In this document: one piece after another, positions 11,786 to 20,825 of the stretch | Position numbering within the stretch: position 1 is the first letter of the stretch | Layout of the letters: each line of letters begins with the position of its first letter | Translations under genes and position numbers: made by a program | Assembly (NCBI RefSeq): GCF_003311645.1 | Contig: NZ_QEST01000184.1 | Location: 186,001-250,000 of the forward strand | Reading direction: 5' to 3' | DNA: 64,000 nt | Source of the DNA: Streptomyces sp. PT12 | GTDB taxonomy: Bacteria; Actinomycetota; Actinomycetes; Streptomycetales; Streptomycetaceae | Notes under the pieces: generated by a model | What the model was told of the DNA's origin: nothing | The model's database searches: none | Seen by the model: the letters and a program-made list of their open reading frames with translations, nothing else

Positions 11786-12226
11786 TCAGGGGGCGCTCCG
11801 GTAGGCGGCGGCGTACTCGGGCGAGGGCTCGATCGGGGTGATCACGTCGATCAGCACCCCGTCGGGCGCGGCAAGAATGAAGTGCCGCTGTCCGAAGTCC
11901 TCGCTCCGGAGCGGGAGTTCGGGCCTGAGGCCGGCGCCGTCCACTAGCCGTGCGTACTCGGCGTCCACATCGGCCACCTCGAAGTTCAGCAGCACTCCCC
12001 GGACCGGCTGGCGAAAGGCCGCCGGGACCGTCTGGTGTTCCGCGTCGACCAGGGCGAGTTCGTAGTGCGGCGCTTCGGTCCGCCGCAAGCTGACGTACCA
12101 GTCGGCCTCGAAGGTCTTCTCGAAACCGAGCAGTTCCGTGTAGAAGGCCAGCGACTCCCTGAGGTTCTGGGTGCAGATCACCGGATAGAAACTGGTCAGG
12201 GCGGAGGGTGTCATCTCTTCTGTCAC
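11786..12226 (-). CDS. VOC-family (glyoxalase/bleomycin-resistance fold) protein
   Basis: About 146 aa with the paired beta-alpha-beta-beta-beta layout of vicinal-oxygen-chelate proteins: [24 protein letters not shown] at the first module and [12 protein letters not shown] and [11 protein letters not shown] in the second. I place the start at the GTG at 12226; an ATG four codons later is equally possible, and a longer upstream frame lacks family similarity. It is divergent from a paralogous VOC gene 200 bp away. Such proteins either sequester antibiotics or act on small substrates. Position beside the exporter suggests a protective role, but no ligand can be inferred. Confidence 0.82.
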   Translation of the reverse strand: MTEEMTPSALTSFYPVICTQNLRESLAFYTELLGFEKTFEADWYVSLRRTEAPHYELALVDAEHQTVPAAFRQPVRGVLLNFEVADVDAEYARLVDGAGLRPELPLRSEDFGQRHFILAAPDGVLIDVITPIEPSPEYAAAYRSAP

Positions 12227-12424
12227 CGTTCTTGAGCGGACTCGTCGTCGAAGCGAACGCGGTTTCGCGTTCCCCCGGGAGAACGACGGGAACGCCCGCG
12301 CGTCACGAGGGGAACGCCCGCGCTCGGGCCTGTGTCGGGCCGGGCTCAGCGGCGTTGACATACCGATGGTACGTGACTAGGTTCGATGGGCGCACCGTTG
12401 GTGCTCGAGTGGGGGGTGAGGCCC

Positions 12425-12799
12425 ATGCTGGCGAGCTTCTGTCCGGTGATCAGCACGTCCCGCCTCGGGGCGTCCCGCGACTTCTACGCGTCGCTGTTCG
12501 GCTTCAAGGTCACGCACGAGACCGAGTGGCACGCCGACCTCGTCCGACCCGGGCTGCCTCCCCAGGAGCTGACGCTTGTCGACCCCTCGCACCCCGCGGT
12601 GCGGGGTGTGCGGCCATCGCCGATGCGGACGGTCCGGATGACCCTGGAAGCGGATGTCGAAGAGGGCGAACTCCGGCGTTCCCTGACCCGCCTGGGGTGG
12701 GACGAGCGGCTCGCCTTCCGCTTCTCGGACCCGGAATCGAACGACCTGATCGTGGTGGATCCCAACGGGGTCAGGATCCATGTCGTCGCGTCGGCCTGA
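12425..12799 (+). CDS. VOC-family (glyoxalase/bleomycin-resistance fold) protein, second copy
   Basis: 124 aa from the ATG at 12425, behind a G-rich ribosome site (GGGGTGAGG); an upstream ATG at 12386 would give 137 aa. The pattern SFCPVISTSRLGASRDFYASLFGFK, then VRMTLEADV and VDPNGVRIHVV, parallels the divergent neighbour on the minus strand, so the two are probably paralogues. The 12227-12424 gap likely holds both promoters. The role is unknown; resistance by drug binding is one option. It converges on the TetR gene. Confidence 0.8.
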   Translation: MLASFCPVISTSRLGASRDFYASLFGFKVTHETEWHADLVRPGLPPQELTLVDPSHPAVRGVRPSPMRTVRMTLEADVEEGELRRSLTRLGWDERLAFRFSDPESNDLIVVDPNGVRIHVVASA

Positions 12800-12867
12800 G
12801 CGAGCGGTGCGCGCCATCGGCCGGGAGCCGCCGGAACCGCTCCCCGACGGACGTGCCGGGCGCCCGA

Positions 12868-13458
12868 TCACCGGGCCCGCAACGTTTCGAGCAGCCGCGT
12901 CAACGCCCTGACGGTGTCCGCCAGGCCATCCGGGCGCGGCGATGTCGCCAGCCACAGAACCGCCTCGTTCATCGCCCCCGACAGCAGGTGCGTCAGCGGC
13001 TCGACCGGCTGCGCGGTGATCGTTCCCTCGTCGACCAGGGCGGTCAGCACCTCCGCCAGACGCCGGCCCGAGGTGGCCTCGTTCATCGCCCGCCACTCGC
13101 CCCAGCCGAGGACCGCCGGTCCGTCGACCAGCATGATGCGCTGGATCGCCGGGTCGGTGGAGACCTCGAGGAACGCCAGGCAGCCGGTGACCAGTTGGTC
13201 CCAGAGGTCATCCCGCTCGTCCGCCACGGCCGCGATGCGCTCGCCCACCTCCTGCTGCACCTGCCCGAGCACGGCGCGGAACAGCTCGGACTTGCTGCCG
13301 AAGTGGTGGTACAGCGCGCCCTTGGTCACCCCCGCGGCGCTGACGATCTCCGACAGGCCCACGGCGTTGTAGCCCAGGGTCGAGAACAGGCGCCTGCTCT
13401 CGCGCAGCAGGCACTGCCGGGTCTGCTCCCGCTGCCGCTCCCGGACTCCCCGCGCCAT
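12868..13458 (-). CDS. TetR-family transcriptional regulator
   Basis: 196 aa with an N-terminal TetR helix-turn-helix: FSTLGYNAVGLSEIVSAAGVTKGALYHHFGSKSELF at residues about 25-60, followed by a helical ligand domain with no recognised signature. A 5-bp-arm inverted repeat lies 22 bp upstream of the ATG and is a candidate autoregulatory operator. Its position next to the VOC pair and the biosynthetic operon suggests it senses the product or an inducer, but the targets are not demonstrated. Confidence 0.9.
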   Translation of the reverse strand: MARGVRERQREQTRQCLLRESRRLFSTLGYNAVGLSEIVSAAGVTKGALYHHFGSKSELFRAVLGQVQQEVGERIAAVADERDDLWDQLVTGCLAFLEVSTDPAIQRIMLVDGPAVLGWGEWRAMNEATSGRRLAEVLTALVDEGTITAQPVEPLTHLLSGAMNEAVLWLATSPRPDGLADTVRALTRLLETLRAR

Positions 13459-13479
13459 CTCGCTGCCCTCCGCTCTTCA

Positions 13480-13494
13480 CCTACTGAAGGTAGG
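13480..13494. promoter_or_regulatory. Candidate TetR operator
   Basis: CCTAC-TGAAG-GTAGG is an inverted repeat with 5-bp arms, just upstream of the divergently oriented TetR start. Position and symmetry fit an autoregulatory site. The arms are short, so chance is possible. Confidence 0.4.
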
Positions 13495-13756
13495 CCACGG
13501 TGGGACGCGGGCGACAGCCTCCTGGCTTACGGGCAGGCGTCCCAGCGGGCTCGTTGTCGCACGCAAAGCCCGGTAAGCCGGGTCTCCTCGCCGTACCGGG
13601 CCGGGGACGTGAGCGGCAGCTCATGCCGGGCGACCCTCCAAGTCCTGGGATCCGGGCTGATCGAGTCTGCCCGGACCGTGACCGAGTGTGTTCGAGTCCG
13701 CGATCGGCTTTGGTCTCTTGCGATCCCTCACCCCGAGTACAAGCCGTGACCCGTCA

Positions 13757-14246
13757 GTGAGCGACGAGGCACGGGCACAACGGGAGACGCTGGGAGCCCG
13801 GCTGCGAGGGCTCCGCAAAGACGCGGGGTACTCGAGCGGTCGGGCGTTCGCCGCTGTCACCGGGTGGCAGGAGTCGAAGGTCTCGCGGCTCGAGAACGGA
13901 CGCCAGAACGCCAGCGAGGAGGATATCCGCGTCTGGTGCGAGAAGACGGGCGCCGGGGAGCACATCCCCGACCTGATCGCCACCGTCCGGCACATCGAGG
14001 AGCTGTGGTCGGAGTGGCGCCGCCAGCTCCAATCGGGGGCCGCTCCCCGACAGCGCAAGGCGCTTCCCGTTTACGCGAGGACAAGGGTCTTTCGGATCTG
14101 GCATCCGACGGTCGTCTGGGGCACGTTTCAGAACGCCGAGTACGCCACCGAGACTTTCCGCCAGGTTGTCGAGTACGACGAGATCCCGGACGACGTGGAC
14201 GCCGCCGTGGGAAAGCGGATGGAGCGTCAGCAGTACCTCTACCAGG
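13757..14246 (+). pseudogene. XRE-family helix-turn-helix regulator, 3' truncated by fusion
   Basis: The GTG at 13757 begins a Streptomyces-type XRE regulator: LGARLRGLRKDAGYSSGRAFAAVTGWQESKVSRLENGRQ, then the start of the DUF5753-like effector domain (ATETFRQVVEYDEIPDDVDAAVGKRMERQQYLYQ). Similarity stops at the codon near 14246, where family members continue for roughly 100 more residues. From there on the sequence encodes an unrelated transport protein in another frame. The original frame happens to stay open to 14968, so gene finders may call one spurious 403-aa protein. Confidence 0.8.
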
Positions 14247-14968
14247 CTCGTCCACGAGTCGGGCAACGAACGCCTGCTGCTCCAGATGGGCCTCGGCCTG
14301 CTCGGGGGCGCCCGGGCCACGGGCGCGGCCGTCTCCGTCGGGGACGCGACGCCGCTGGCCCGGCTGATCGACGAGCCCGGGGCGGTGGTGGTCGCGGCGG
14401 GCTCCCCCTATCCGACGTTCGGCGCGCTGGTCGACGACTGGCGCTCGGGCGCGCTCGCCACCGGGATCGGCTCGCACGTCGGCGGCCCCGACCACCTCGC
14501 GCTGATGCTGATCGCCGAGGCCGTGGGCCTCGCGCCCCGCGCACTGCCCCACGAGCGCTTCGACGGCGGGGGCGACCTGCTCGCAGCCCTGCTCGGCGGG
14601 CGCGTCGACTTTGTCGTGAGCGGCCTCAGCGAGTACCAGCACGCCGTCGACGCAGGGGAGTTGCGGGTTCTCGCGGTCACGGGGCCCCAACGTTCCCCGG
14701 CGTTGACGCCCCGACGCTCCACGAGGTGGGCCTGGACATGGAGTTCACCAACTGGCGCGGGCTCCTCGTCCCTCCCGGGCTCGCCGCCGAGGCGCGCGAG
14801 CGGCTGATGGCGTTGCTCACCCGGTTGCACGGAACCCGGGAGTGGCGCGGGGCGTTGCGCGACAACGGCTGGCCCGACGCGTTCCTCACCGGCGAACGCT
14901 TCGCCCGCTTCCTCGCCGAGGAGACCCGGCGCGTGAACGACCTCTGCCGCCGCTTCCTCGGCAAGTGA
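14247..14968 (+). pseudogene. TctC-type tripartite tricarboxylate binding protein, 5' deleted and frameshifted
   Basis: From 14247 a second frame encodes the middle of a Bug/TctC periplasmic-binding-type protein: LLLQMGLGLLGGARATG, then VVVAAGSPYPTFGALVDDWR, ATGIGSHVGGPDHLALMLIAEAVG and GELRVLAVTGPQR. Near 14695 the similarity moves to another frame and ends with FPGVDAPTLHEVGLDMEF, TNWRGLLVPPGLAAEARERL and RFARFLAEETRRV. The signal peptide and N-terminal lobe are missing. At least one indel (near a GGGGCCCC run) plus the 5' fusion make this non-functional unless the indel is a sequencing error. Confidence 0.8.
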
Positions 14969-14995
14969 GCGGGCGCGCGCCCCGGCGGCGACCGG

Positions 14996-15478
14996 TCAAT
15001 TTCCGCAGGTGATCCGGGGGTTGTCGGCCTCGAAGAGGTCGTCGGGGCCCGCGCCCGGGTCCCACACCCACGCGTGCAGCAGGTAGTAGGGGACGACGGA
15101 GGAACGTTGCAGCTCGTGCCCGAGAAACGTGCCGGGGGTCCTCGACGCGTACTCCACGCCGAGCAGCCGCAGGCCGCCGCCCGAAGTGGGCTCGTAGACC
15201 AGGACGTTGGGCCGGGTCGGCACCAACGCCTCCGCGCTGTCGGCCACTTCGCGCAGGAAGTGGACGCCCTTCTCGGGCTCGCACTCCGAGGTCCGCGTGA
15301 AGCCGTCGGCCTCGGCTGCGGCCACGTCGTGGTAGGCGGCCGTGGCGCGCTTGACGGCGATCAGGTCAGGCCACGGCGGCGGCGCGTCCGCGGGCCCGGC
15401 CACCGCACCGGCCGGGATCAGGGCCAGCGCGACGGCCGGGCCGATGGACCTTCGGACGCGACGGGCGTTCACGCTCAT
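14996..15478 (-). CDS. Secreted hypothetical protein
   Basis: 160 aa from the ATG at 15478, preceded by AGGAG. The N-terminus (RRVRRSIGPAVALALIPAGAVAGPADA) is a classical Sec signal peptide with likely cleavage after an Ala-x-Ala near residue 30. The mature part has two cysteines (one in SECEP, one near the end in ITCGN), which may form a disulphide, and a conserved-looking core HFLREV, NVLVYEP, LRLLGVEYA and LLHAWVW. It resembles widespread uncharacterised secreted actinobacterial proteins; I cannot name a function. It appears intact although both neighbours are broken genes. Confidence 0.8.
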   Translation of the reverse strand: MSVNARRVRRSIGPAVALALIPAGAVAGPADAPPPWPDLIAVKRATAAYHDVAAAEADGFTRTSECEPEKGVHFLREVADSAEALVPTRPNVLVYEPTSGGGLRLLGVEYASRTPGTFLGHELQRSSVVPYYLLHAWVWDPGAGPDDLFEADNPRITCGN

Positions 15479-15595
15479 GGGCACTCCTGGAGATCGACGC
15501 TTCACGCACGAGACTCATCCCACGCGGGGCACTCCGCCACTCGGACCCGGCGGACGAGTGCCCGCCGAACGAGCGGCAGTTCGCCGGGGCCCGGG

Positions 15596-15963
15596 CACAC
15601 CCGCCCCGTCATCGACGCGTACATCGAGGGGTTCACCGGCCAGGCCAGGGAGCTGCTAGGGCAACCGCGCGCACCGGCCCGTGAGACCGCGCCCGACGCG
15701 AACGAGGCCATCAAGTGGGGCCACCCCGCCTGGGTGCACCCGTCGGGGACGATCCTGTTCGTGCTCAGCGGCCACGCGAAGCACGCGAACCTCGGGTTCC
15801 CCCCAGCACCCGCGAGGCGTTCGACGCCGAACTCAGCGGTGTCCAGACCGGCAAGGGCACCGTCAAGCTCCCGTACGGCGGCCCGGTGCCAAAGGACCCG
15901 CTGCGCCGCACGATGGCCTACCGCGTCCACGAGCACGAGGACGACGGCGTGCTGTGGATGTGA
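15596..15963 (+). pseudogene. DUF1801-like gene with frameshift
   Basis: One frame reads VIDAYIEGFTGQARELL, EAIKWGHPAWVHPSGTILFVLSGHAKHANLGF up to about 15800. The continuation STREAFDAELSGVQTGKGTVKLPYGGPVP is in another frame and ends at 15963. Together they match the small DUF1801 fold (YdhG-like). The switch is at a run of six C residues (about 15800), so either a real frameshift or a homopolymer error. No convincing start codon is visible. Confidence 0.7.
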
Positions 15964-16570
15964 CGCCACCGCCGCACACGACGCCCGGCCCCGGTGCGGT
16001 GACCGGGGGAGTGCGTGCGCCTGGCGGGCCGGGCCACGGGTGGGTGAGCGGCGCGGCGACCTGTTCCACGTCAGCCGGGCGAGCCGCGCGGCGGCCCCCG
16101 TGCCACGCCCAGGCCGGAGTCGCGCGGCGCCCCCGGCCCGCAACGAGCGGTCCGCGCCGCGTAGCGGCCCGGCACGACCAACGGCCAAGCCGTCCTGCGA
16201 TCCGCGCCGCGCAACTACCGGTAAACGCGCCACACACGACCCCGCGCCGCGCAGCGTTCCTGTACCGACAACGGCCGAGCCGCGCGGCGCCCCCGCAGCG
16301 ACCCCGCAACGATCTATTGCCGTCCATGACAACTTTTCCGCCCCTCCCGCGTGCCCCCGGCAGGGGACCCCGTGGGGGAGCCCGCGAGGGACCCCGCCCC
16401 CGACCGGCCCAAAGGCCGCCAAGCCGCCCCGGCACGGGCCATGCCGTCCCCGCACGGGCCAAGTCACCGCTGCTTCACGAGGATTGCCATCATGTGACCG
16501 AGGCGTGGGCGCCCTTGTGGAGATCTGTGAAACGTCCGATGATGCGGCAGTGGTCATGTGCACGACCGAT
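15964..16570. other. Gene-free, repeat-rich GC region
   Basis: No frame here looks like a real protein. The stretch has many degenerate copies of a motif around CCGCGCCGCGCAGCG and GCCGCGCGGCGCCCCCG, plus GCCAAGCCGTCC/GGCCGAGCCGCG variants, in both orientations. It may be decayed intergenic sequence between the DUF1801 pseudogene and the protease gene. Confidence 0.6.
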
Positions 16571-16624
16571 TGTCATGCCCATGGCTTTAGTTGGTGCGCT
16601 CACCGATGAGGAGGAGAACCCTCG

Positions 16625-18205
16625 ATGGCAGTGATGCGAACGTCCGGCCGCCGCAGGATCAGCGCGACGGTGGCCACCGTCGGCCTGCTCGGCCTGGGGA
16701 TCGCCGCCGCGATACCCGCGGCGGCGGCCCCGTCCGGGGCCGAAGCGGCCCAAGGAGTCATCGCCAACGCCGGTGCCGAGGGCACCATCCCCGGCAGCTA
16801 CATCGTCGTCCTCGAGGACGGCGTCTCGGCGACCTCGGCCACGGCCGAGTCCCTCGCGGTCGAACACGGCGCCAAGGTGACGACCGTATACGAGCACGTG
16901 CTCAACGGGTTCGCCGCCGAGCTGACCGAGGCGGAGGCCCTCGAGCTGGCCGCCGACCCCGCGGTGCGCCTGGTCTCGCAGAACCAGACGTTCACGACGA
17001 CCGCCGTCCAGCCGGGCCCGCCGTCCTGGGGCCTTGACCGGATCGACCAGCCCGACCTGCCGCTCGACGACAGCTACACCTACCCCGACACCGCGGGCGA
17101 GGGCGTCACCGCCTACATCGTGGACACCGGGATCCGCTACACCCACGAGGACTTCGAGGGCCGGGCCCGCTTCGGCTGGGACTCCTTCGGCGGCGACGGC
17201 AGCGACGGCCACGGGCACGGCACGCACGTCGCCGGTACCGTCGGCGGCGAGAGCTACGGCGTGGCCAAGGAAGTCGATCTGGTGGCCGTGAAGGTCCTCA
17301 ACGACAGCGGCTCGGGCTCCACCGAGACGGTGGTCGACGGGCTCGACTTCGTCGCGGCCGACGCCGACGGTCCCGCCGTGGCCAACCTGAGCCTGGGCGG
17401 CCCGGCCGACCCGGTGCTCGACGCGGCCGCGCAGAACACCATCGCCTCGGGCGTCACCCTGGCCGTCGCCGCGGGCAACTCCTACGGCGCCGACGCGAAC
17501 AACTACTCGCCCGCCCGCGTCCCCGAGGCGATCACGGTCGCGTCGAGCACGATCACCGACGGGGTGTCCAGCTTCTCCAACCTCGGTTCGCGCGTGGACA
17601 TCTTCGGTCCCGGCACCGACATCACCTCCGCGTGGAACACCAGCGACACGGCCGAGAACACCATCTCGGGCACGTCGATGGCCTCACCGCACGTCGCGGG
17701 CGCCGTGGCGCTCTACCTGGAGGCGAACCCCGCCGCCACCCCGGCCGAGGTCACCGACGCGCTGGTGGACGGCGCGGTCTGGAACCGCCTCAGCGGCGTT
17801 CCAGGGAGCACGGTCAACGCCCTGGTGCACACCGGTGGTCAGGGCGGCGCGCCCGAGCCGCCTGACGGGCCGCGCTTCGAGAGCGACACGGCCGTCCCGA
17901 TCACGGACCTCACCACGTCGGAGTCCACGCTCGACGTGACCGGCGCGGGCGTGCTCGACGGCGCGTTCATCGCGGAGCTCTCCATCCAGCACACCTACAT
18001 CGGCGACCTGACCATCGACCTCACCGCGCCCGACGGCACGTCGTGGACGCTGCACGACCGCAGCGGCGGCAGCACCGACGACATCGAGGGCTCGTACTAC
18101 CTCAACGGCGCCGGGACCGACGCCGACGGGACCTGGACCCTCACGGTGACGGACAACGCCAACATCGACGAGGGCCAGCTCAACTCCTGGGCGCTTCAGT
18201 TCTGA
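16625..18205 (+). CDS. Secreted subtilisin-like serine protease (S8) with P-domain
   Basis: 526-aa preproenzyme. Residues about 1-35 form a Sec signal peptide (twin Arg/Lys-rich start, then VGLLGLGIAAAIPAAAA). An I9-type inhibitor propeptide follows (IPGSYIVVLEDGV to VRLVSQNQT). The peptidase domain has Asp in AYIVDTGI, His in GHGHGTHVAGTVGG, oxyanion Asn in AAGNSYG and Ser in GTSMASPHVAG. The last 120 or so residues are a proprotein-convertase P-domain (ITDLTTSESTLDV, GDLTIDLTAPDGTSW, GTWTLTVTDNANID). A strong ribosome site (GAGGAGGAGAA) precedes the ATG. Such enzymes act outside the cell in nutrient release or protein maturation. One could process the lanthipeptide encoded 16 kb away, but nothing shows it. 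Confidence 0.95.
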   Translation: MAVMRTSGRRRISATVATVGLLGLGIAAAIPAAAAPSGAEAAQGVIANAGAEGTIPGSYIVVLEDGVSATSATAESLAVEHGAKVTTVYEHVLNGFAAELTEAEALELAADPAVRLVSQNQTFTTTAVQPGPPSWGLDRIDQPDLPLDDSYTYPDTAGEGVTAYIVDTGIRYTHEDFEGRARFGWDSFGGDGSDGHGHGTHVAGTVGGESYGVAKEVDLVAVKVLNDSGSGSTETVVDGLDFVAADADGPAVANLSLGGPADPVLDAAAQNTIASGVTLAVAAGNSYGADANNYSPARVPEAITVASSTITDGVSSFSNLGSRVDIFGPGTDITSAWNTSDTAENTISGTSMASPHVAGAVALYLEANPAATPAEVTDALVDGAVWNRLSGVPGSTVNALVHTGGQGGAPEPPDGPRFESDTAVPITDLTTSESTLDVTGAGVLDGAFIAELSIQHTYIGDLTIDLTAPDGTSWTLHDRSGGSTDDIEGSYYLNGAGTDADGTWTLTVTDNANIDEGQLNSWALQF

Positions 18206-18245
18206 TGCGTTCTGGTCCGTTCTGATCGGGTCTCATCCGTTCTGG

Positions 18246-19193
18246 TCAGGTCTGGTCGGCCCCATCGGACCGGCCGCCCGGCACTGACCGCTCGATGTCG
18301 GGCTCCAGATAGATGACCCGGGCGATCGGCTCGGCCTCCCGCACGCGGGACTCGGCCGAGTCGATCGCCCTGGCCACGGTCGCCGCGTCGTTCCCCGCCG
18401 GAACGGCGATCTTCGCCGCGACCAGCAGCTCCTCGGGGCCCAGGTGCAGGGTCTTCATGTGGATGACGCCGGTGACCGAGTCGCCGTCCACGAGCGCCGT
18501 CCTGATGCGCGCGACCATCGCGGGGCTGCCCGCCTCGCCGAGCAGCAGCGACTTGGTCTCCACGGCGAGCACCACCGCGATCGTCACCAGCAGGACGCCG
18601 ATGCCCAGCGTGCCGATGCCGTCCCACACCCCGTCGCCCGTGGCCAGCGCGAGCCCGACGCCGCCGAGCGCGAGCACCAGGCCGACGAGCGCGCCCAGGT
18701 CCTCCAGGAGCACGACGGGCAGCTCGGGCGCCTTGGCGGTCCGCACGAACTGCGACCAGGACTGGAGGCCGCGCACCTCGTTGGACTCCATGATCGCGGT
18801 GCGGAACGAGATGGTCTCGGCGATGATCGCGAAGACCAGCACGCCCACGGGCCAGTACCAGTGCTCGATCTCGTGCGGGTGGCGGATCTTCTCGACGCCC
18901 TCGTAGACCGCGAAGAGGCCGCCGACCGAGAACAGCACGATGGCGACGATGAACGCGTAGATATAGCGCTCGCGCCCGTAGCCGAAGGGGTGTTCCTCGG
19001 TGGCCGCGCGCTTGGCGCGCTTCCCGCCGACCAGCAGCAGCGCCTGGTTGCCCGCGTCGGCGACCGAGTGGACGCCCTCGGCCAGCATGGAGGCGGATCC
19101 GCTGAACGCCGCCGCGACGAACTTGGCTGCGGCGATCGCCGAGTTCGCGCACAGCGCGGCGACGATCGCCCTAGTGCCCCCTGAGGCGCTCAT
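18246..19193 (-). CDS. Cation diffusion facilitator (CDF) transporter
   Basis: 315 aa from the ATG at 19193 (AAGGGA 8 bp upstream). Six hydrophobic segments are visible. The metal site is HSVADAGNQ in TM2, and an acidic ED pair appears in VVLLEDLGALVGL in TM5. This ED variant resembles the SLC30A9-like subgroup. The C-terminal cytoplasmic domain (VTGVIHMKTLHLGPEELLVAAKI) is the usual CDF dimerisation fold. It probably exports Zn2+ or another divalent cation; the specificity is not certain because TM5 lacks the typical HxxxD. The 40-bp gap to the protease gene is convergent and carries short GTTCTGATC-type repeats. Confidence 0.9.
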   Translation of the reverse strand: MSASGGTRAIVAALCANSAIAAAKFVAAAFSGSASMLAEGVHSVADAGNQALLLVGGKRAKRAATEEHPFGYGRERYIYAFIVAIVLFSVGGLFAVYEGVEKIRHPHEIEHWYWPVGVLVFAIIAETISFRTAIMESNEVRGLQSWSQFVRTAKAPELPVVLLEDLGALVGLVLALGGVGLALATGDGVWDGIGTLGIGVLLVTIAVVLAVETKSLLLGEAGSPAMVARIRTALVDGDSVTGVIHMKTLHLGPEELLVAAKIAVPAGNDAATVARAIDSAESRVREAEPIARVIYLEPDIERSVPGGRSDGADQT

Positions 19194-19250
19194 GTCATGG
19201 TCCCTTCCGTCTTCCCCGGCCGCGGTGGCCCCGTCAGGCCGCACATTCTG

Positions 19251-19790
19251 TCAGGGCGCGCAGGCCGGGCGCGGGGGAGCCGAAGGGAGCGGGCGGCGCA
19301 TGCAGACGCGGGGCCAGCGGCCCAGGCCAGCGGCCGTTTCGCGGGCGACGACGGCCCGCAGTCCCGCGGTGAGCGCGGCCCCTTCGAGCACGGCGAAGCC
19401 GCACCGCTCGTAGTAAGGCGCGTTCCACGGCACATCGGCGAACGTGGTCAGCGTGAGCGCCGCCAGCCCGCGCCCCGTGGCGTGCGCCGCGGCGTGCTCG
19501 ATCAGGGAACGCCCCAACCCGCGGCGGGCGTTGGCCGGGTGCACCGAGACCTGCTCGATGTGCAGCCCGCCGTCCACCGGATCTGCCACCAGATAGGCCA
19601 CGGGTCGGTCTCCCGCGTCGGCCACCACCCAGGACAGCCCCGCGTGGACGAAACGCGCCAACTCCTCGGCCCCTGGCGGCTCGTCGTCGGCGATCTCGCC
19701 CATGCCGAGGGCGCGGAACGGCTCGCCCGCCGCGCGCTCGACCTCCCGCAGCGCCTCGATCTCGGAAAGGCGCGTCTCCCTCAGGCGCAT
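19251..19790 (-). CDS. GNAT-family N-acetyltransferase
   Basis: 179-aa GNAT fold protein with the acetyl-CoA pyrophosphate loop in NARRGLGRSLIEHAAAHATGRG and a substrate-side segment VPWNAPYYERCGF. The substrate cannot be deduced. It is divergent from the GntR regulator with about 130 bp between the starts. Confidence 0.88.
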   Translation of the reverse strand: MRLRETRLSEIEALREVERAAGEPFRALGMGEIADDEPPGAEELARFVHAGLSWVVADAGDRPVAYLVADPVDGGLHIEQVSVHPANARRGLGRSLIEHAAAHATGRGLAALTLTTFADVPWNAPYYERCGFAVLEGAALTAGLRAVVARETAAGLGRWPRVCMRRPLPSAPPRPACAP

Positions 19791-19880
19791 GGCCCCATTC
19801 TGCTTCCCGGCAGGGTCTCTGAAGAGGGGTCATCACTTCGGGTGAAACTCTGCCCTTCCCTTGCGGGCGGCAACCCTCTG

Positions 19881-19919
19881 TTGTCAAGCTGTTGCCGATT
19901 GTCAATATCTCCGGGAGGG
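19881..19919 (+). promoter_or_regulatory. Direct repeat and ribosome site ahead of the GntR gene
   Basis: TTGTCAA occurs twice (19881 and 19899), 18 bp apart, followed by GGGAGGG, which decides the GTG start at 19923. The first TTGTCA could be a -35 element with a poor -10 (AATATC), or the pair could be an operator of the regulator itself. Confidence 0.35.
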
Positions 19920-19922
19920 CCA

Positions 19923-20675
19923 GTGCCATTCGGTGAGCAGCCCGCGTATCTCCGAGTCGCAGAAGATCTTCGACAGCAAATCGCCGACGGCACCCTGCCG
20001 CCGCACACCCGGCTGCCCTCGCAGGCGAGCATCCGCGCCACCTACGGCGTCTCGGACACCGTCGCCCTCGAGGCGCGCAAGGTGTTGATGGCCGAGGGCC
20101 TGGTGGAGGGCAGGTCAGGCTCGGGCACTTATGTGCGCGAGCGCCCGGTGCAGCGCACCATCTCCCGCAGCGGCTACCGGACGTTGGGCGAGTGCACCCC
20201 GTTCCGCCAGGAGCAGGCGGACGAGCGCGTGCGCGGCACGTGGGAGGGGCGCAGCGAGCGGCAGGACGCGCCCGCGGTGGTGGCCGAGCGCCTCGCGATC
20301 GAGCCCGACGACCCGGTGATGTGCACGCGGTACGTGTTCAGGATCGGCGGCGAGCCGGTGATGGTGTCCACGTCGTGGGAGCCGCTGCGCATCACGGGCC
20401 GGACGCCCGTGATGCTGCCCGAGCAGGGCCCGTTGGCCGGTCGCGGCGTGGTCGAGCGCATGGCGGCCATCGACATCGAGGTGGACAACGTCGCGGAGGA
20501 GGTCGCCGCCCGCCCCGCCCTCGCCGCCGAGGCCCGCGTGCTCGGCGGGCTGCCGGGCCACTCGGTCCTGGTCGTGACGCGGACGTACCGGGCGGGCAGC
20601 ATGCCCGTCGAGACGGCCGATGTCGTCGTCCCCGCCGACCGGTTCAGGATCGCCTACCACCTGCCCGTCCGCTGA
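19923..20675 (+). CDS. GntR-family (HutC/UTRA-type) regulator
   Basis: 250 aa. The N-terminal winged helix reads [64 protein letters not shown], characteristic of GntR regulators. The C-terminal UTRA domain contains [13 protein letters not shown] and [19 protein letters not shown] and would bind a small effector. I chose the GTG at 19923 because it lies 4 bp after GGGAGGG and puts the winged helix at the N-terminus. It is divergent from the GNAT gene and 150 bp ahead of a lone ABC ATPase; either may be a target. Confidence 0.9.
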   Translation: MPFGEQPAYLRVAEDLRQQIADGTLPPHTRLPSQASIRATYGVSDTVALEARKVLMAEGLVEGRSGSGTYVRERPVQRTISRSGYRTLGECTPFRQEQADERVRGTWEGRSERQDAPAVVAERLAIEPDDPVMCTRYVFRIGGEPVMVSTSWEPLRITGRTPVMLPEQGPLAGRGVVERMAAIDIEVDNVAEEVAARPALAAEARVLGGLPGHSVLVVTRTYRAGSMPVETADVVVPADRFRIAYHLPVR

Positions 20676-20825
20676 GCCCTCCCGGCTGAGGCCCCCGCCC
20701 GCGGGGTGGTGCCAGCTACACCCGTGCCCGGTGGCTGCGCCCATCGCCACGGCCGATGGCGCCCGACTACCTTCGACGGTGAGGGCGGCGCGCCGGGCGC
20801 CGCGGGAAGAGGCGAGGTGAGAGCG

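Noticed and set aside
13690-13720. GTTCGAGTCC resembling a tRNA T-loop
   Set aside because: The flanking bases do not form a T-stem, and no acceptor, D or anticodon arms are found around it.
13757-14968. One 403-aa helix-turn-helix protein
   Set aside because: Only the first 160 or so and last 90 residues in this frame resemble known proteins, and these belong to two unrelated families; the middle is out-of-frame TctC sequence.
15964-16624. Continuation of a coding gene (open frame to 16609)
   Set aside because: Its translation is Arg/Pro/Ala low complexity without any domain, and the DNA consists of short degenerate repeats.
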